In this document: piece by piece, positions 61,591 through 64,000 of the stretch
How the letters are laid out: every line of letters begins with the position of its first letter
Position numbering within the stretch: the first letter of the stretch is position 1
NCBI RefSeq assembly: GCF_003852895.1
Contig: NZ_QUSW01000010.1
Coordinates: 186,001 to 250,000 of the forward strand
DNA: 64,000 nucleotides
From: Rhizobacter terrae
Lineage (GTDB): Bacteria > Pseudomonadota > Gammaproteobacteria > Burkholderiales > Burkholderiaceae_C
Direction of reading: 5' to 3'
Program-made: the position numbers and the translations under genes
Notes under the pieces: model-generated
Seen by the model: the letters and a program-made list of their open reading frames with translations, nothing else
Told to the model about the DNA's origin: nothing
The model's database searches: none

Positions 61591-62665
61591 TGGCTTTCTC
61601 GAAATCCTTCATGTAGGCCACGAGGGCCTTCACGCCTTCCACCGGCATCGCGTTGTAGATGGATGCACGCATGCCGCCGACGGAGCGATGGCCCTTGAGC
61701 TGGACCATGCCGCGCTCCTTGGCGCCCTTGAGGAAGGCCTCGTCGAGCGACTCGTCCTTCAGCTTGAAGGGCACGTTCATCAGCGAACGGTCCGCCTTGG
61801 CGATCGGGCAGCTGTAGAAGCTGGTCGTGTCCAGGTAGTCATACAGCAACGCCGCCTTGGTCGCGTTGTGGGCTTCCATGGCCTTCAGCCCGCCTTGCTT
61901 CTTCAGCCACTTGAACACCAGCCCGGCGATGTAGATCGCGTAGGTGGGCGGGGTGTTGAGCATGGAGTCGTTGTCGGCCTGCTGCTTGAGGTCGAAGGCC
62001 GAGGGCGTGATGGGCAGCGCCTGGCCGATGAGGTCCTCGCGAACGATGATGATGGTCAGGCCCGCCGGTCCGATGTTCTTCTGCGCACCGCAGTAGATGA
62101 GGCCGTAGCGGCTCACGTCGATGGGACGCGAGAGGATGTCCGAGGACATGTCGGCCACCAGCGGCACGTCGCCGGTGTCGGGCGTGAAGTGGTACTGCAT
62201 GCCGCCGATGGTCTCGTTGGAGCAGATGTGCACGTAGGCGGCGTTCGGATCGAGCTTCCAGGTGTCCGGGCGCGGAATGGCGGTGAAGCCGTTGGGCTCG
62301 GCGGTGGCGGCCACGTTCACCTGGCCGTACTTCTTCGCTTCCTTGATCGACTTCTTGGACCACTCGCCGGTGTTGATGTAGTCGGCGCTGGCCTTGCCGC
62401 GGTACAGGTTCATCGGCACGAAGGCGTTCTGGCCGATGGCGCCGCCTTGCAGGAACACCACCTTGTAGTTCGAGGGAATGGCCAGCAGCTCGCGCAGGTC
62501 GGCCTCGCACTCGGCGTGGATGCCCATGTACTCCTTGCCGCGGTGGCTCATCTCCATGACCGACATTCCGGAACCGTGCCAGTCGAGCATTTCCTCGGCT
62601 GCCTGGCGCAGCACGGGCTCGGGCAGGGTGGCGGGGCCGGCGCTGAAGTTGAAAACGCGGGTCAT
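61583..62665 (-). CDS. serC: Phosphoserine aminotransferase
   Basis: This 360-residue PLP enzyme converts phosphohydroxypyruvate to phosphoserine and also serves PLP synthesis. It has [25 protein letters not shown], and the PLP lysine in [13 protein letters not shown]. It is transcribed before serA, separated by a 115-base structured gap. The start at 62665 matches the family N-terminus. Confidence 0.96.
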   Translation of the reverse strand: MTRVFNFSAGPATLPEPVLRQAAEEMLDWHGSGMSVMEMSHRGKEYMGIHAECEADLRELLAIPSNYKVVFLQGGAIGQNAFVPMNLYRGKASADYINTGEWSKKSIKEAKKYGQVNVAATAEPNGFTAIPRPDTWKLDPNAAYVHICSNETIGGMQYHFTPDTGDVPLVADMSSDILSRPIDVSRYGLIYCGAQKNIGPAGLTIIIVREDLIGQALPITPSAFDLKQQADNDSMLNTPPTYAIYIAGLVFKWLKKQGGLKAMEAHNATKAALLYDYLDTTSFYSCPIAKADRSLMNVPFKLKDESLDEAFLKGAKERGMVQLKGHRSVGGMRASIYNAMPVEGVKALVAYMKDFEKANG

Positions 62666-62817
62666 CGGGGTCTCCGTGGGGTGGCGAAACGTGAACTAAT
62701 GCGGACAAACCTTCGGGTCGTGTGCGCAAGACGTGCAGCATACCCAAACATCACGGTCCCTCCGGGGTGGCCTGAGCATAATCGCGGGCGAACGTAAAAC
62801 AGTGTGAGGGCTGGCTC

Positions 62818-64000
62818 ATGGACGCTTCCGTCCAAATCGTGTTCTTTGGCGAGGTGATGGAGGGGTTCCACCTCGACGACGTGAAACGCAAGGTCGGCCA
62901 ACTGCTGAAGCTGGACGAACCGCGCGTCGCGCAGATGTTCTCCGGCACCCGCACCGTGCTCAAGCGCGCTGTCCCCCCGGCCGATGCGAAGCGCTATGCC
63001 GACGTGCTGGCCAAGGTGGGCGCGCGCATCCACATCGAACCCACTGCGGCGCCGGCCAAGCCTGCCGCCGCGCCGGTCAAGCCGGCGGCCGCGGCTCCTG
63101 CGTCCAAGGCCGGCGGCATCGGGTTCCCGTCCATCCAGATGCCTGACGACGAGCCCGCGCCCCGCGCCGGCTCGGGCGACGCACCGCGTCCTGCGCCCAT
63201 CCCCGCGGCCGTGGCCAAGGTGCCGGCCACGTCGGCCAAGACCCTCGAACTCGCGCCCCTGACGGAGGCGGCGGTCGACGAGGTGACCTGCCCGAACTGC
63301 GGCGAGCGCCAGACCAAGCGGCTGCTGTGCCGTGGCTGCTCCACCAACATCGAGATGGCCATCGCCAACCTGGCCGAGCGCGAGAACGCCGCCCGCGAGG
63401 CCAAGAAGGACGAACTGCTGGCCCGCCAGGCGATGCGCGCTTCGCGCTCCTCCATCCGCTCGTCGTCGCCCGGCGTGTTCGGCTTCAGCCTGTCCGGCCG
63501 CATGGGGCGCCTGAAGTACGCCACCGCGCACGCCTGGATGTGGGCGCTGCTGCTCCTGCTGGTCGTGCCCGTGATCGAGAAGCCCACCATCGGCCGCATC
63601 CTCTTCTTCCTGCTCGGCCTGGCCCTGGTGGCCTTCATGTCCATGCGGCACAGCGTGCTGCGCTGCCACGACTGCGACAAGTCCGGCTGGTGGACCATGC
63701 TCACCTTCGTGCCTGGCGCCTCGGTCATCCTGAGCCTGGTGCTCAGCTTCGCGCCCGGCACCAACGGCGACAACGACTACGGCGAGCAGCCACCCTCGCA
63801 GCCCTGGGCCTTCCTTGGCATTGCGGTGGTGGTGCTGGTGATCGGCTTTGCGCTGATGATCAAGGCGTCCATCCACAGTGTGCAGATGCGCGGGATGCAT
63901 GAAACCGAGGAGATGAGCGAGAGCGAGAAGGAAGCCTTCGACCCGCGCGCCAACACCTTGCTGTCCACGCCCGAACAGCGCGACAACTTCAATGGCCCTT
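62818..64000 (+). CDS. Zinc-ribbon, DUF805-like membrane protein, partial
   Basis: The frame opens at ATG 62818 and runs off the right edge (394 codons visible). Residues 1-75 form a small domain (VQIVFFGEVMEGFHLDDVKRKVGQLLKLD) seen at the N-terminus of several Burkholderiales membrane proteins, then an Ala/Pro linker, a zinc ribbon (CPNC ... CRGC, about 160-176), and from about 218 GRMGRLKYATAHAWMW with three or four membrane helices, like DUF805. A second CHDC pair lies between helices. Its function is unknown; it probably senses or binds something at the inner membrane. A 152-base gap separates it from divergent serC. Confidence 0.8.
   Translation, partial: MDASVQIVFFGEVMEGFHLDDVKRKVGQLLKLDEPRVAQMFSGTRTVLKRAVPPADAKRYADVLAKVGARIHIEPTAAPAKPAAAPVKPAAAAPASKAGGIGFPSIQMPDDEPAPRAGSGDAPRPAPIPAAVAKVPATSAKTLELAPLTEAAVDEVTCPNCGERQTKRLLCRGCSTNIEMAIANLAERENAAREAKKDELLARQAMRASRSSIRSSSPGVFGFSLSGRMGRLKYATAHAWMWALLLLLVVPVIEKPTIGRILFFLLGLALVAFMSMRHSVLRCHDCDKSGWWTMLTFVPGASVILSLVLSFAPGTNGDNDYGEQPPSQPWAFLGIAVVVLVIGFALMIKASIHSVQMRGMHETEEMSESEKEAFDPRANTLLSTPEQRDNFNGP

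Noticed and set aside
1-64000. tRNA, rRNA, insertion sequences, integrases or phage genes
   Set aside because: Looked for by eye on both strands; no tRNA-like cloverleaf, rRNA segment, transposase or integrase was found.

Overview
The window is high-GC beta-proteobacterial chromosome, most likely order Burkholderiales (Comamonadaceae or a Rubrivivax/Leptothrix-type relative). The evidence is gene order and protein character: yceD-rpmF-plsX-fabHDG-acpP-fabF-rpoE-rseA-rseB-mucD-lepA-lepB-DUF4845-rnc-era-recO-pdxJ-acpS-nagZ is a continuous plus-strand block typical of that group, and rne/rluC are divergent. The species cannot be named from sequence alone. No rRNA, tRNA, CRISPR array, insertion sequence or phage gene was seen.

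Positions 1-22379 are a surface-polysaccharide locus. A long, tightly packed minus-strand operon runs from an EPS-type MarR regulator (17724) to beyond the left edge. It carries a full set of genes for a legionaminic-acid-type nonulosonic acid by the GDP-sugar route: legB, legC, legG, legI, legH-like acyltransferase, ptmE-like guanylyltransferase with CBS domains, and legF. Two early-step candidates follow (a class-III aminotransferase and a PtmA-like SDR), then a Wzx flippase, a protein I could not name that has GT-B/sialyltransferase-like HP and SS motifs, a Wzy-like polymerase, an O-acetyltransferase-like protein, a WbpG/HisH2/HisF2 acetamidino module, and a partial two-domain oxidoreductase. 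Divergently, a WecA/WbpL-type initiating transferase is followed by a convergent rmlBDAC operon for dTDP-L-rhamnose. Read together, the locus should make an O-antigen-like glycan containing rhamnose and an acetamidino derivative of legionaminic acid. This is the most distinctive system in the window.

Positions 22471-36304 hold the helicase rhlE, a tetrapyrrole-methylase-type methyltransferase, maf, then the yceD-rpmF-fatty acid synthesis genes, a YgfX/CptA-like membrane protein, and the sigma-E envelope stress operon rpoE-rseA-rseB-mucD. The 566-base mucD-lepA gap has no gene but contains a perfect DnaA box, a 14-bp direct repeat spaced exactly 100 bp, and a possible ~65-nt small RNA ending in a strong terminator.

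Positions 36871-44749 are the lepA-to-nagZ housekeeping operon (translation, protein export, RNA processing, pyridoxal phosphate, peptidoglycan recycling). rne follows on the minus strand with a repetitive C-terminal scaffold and a probable ~570-nt leader whose promoter overlaps the start of rluC. After rluC come a HAD phosphatase, a Rieske protein, an S49 peptidase, corA and an orphan TonB-dependent receptor.

Positions 55658-64000 hold a PD40 lipoprotein, the urease accessory genes ureEFG without the structural genes beside them, a secreted metallo-beta-lactamase-fold hydrolase divergent from a MerR regulator with a classic 20-bp-spacer MerR promoter between them, serA-serC separated by a run of hairpins, and a partial zinc-ribbon membrane protein cut by the right edge.
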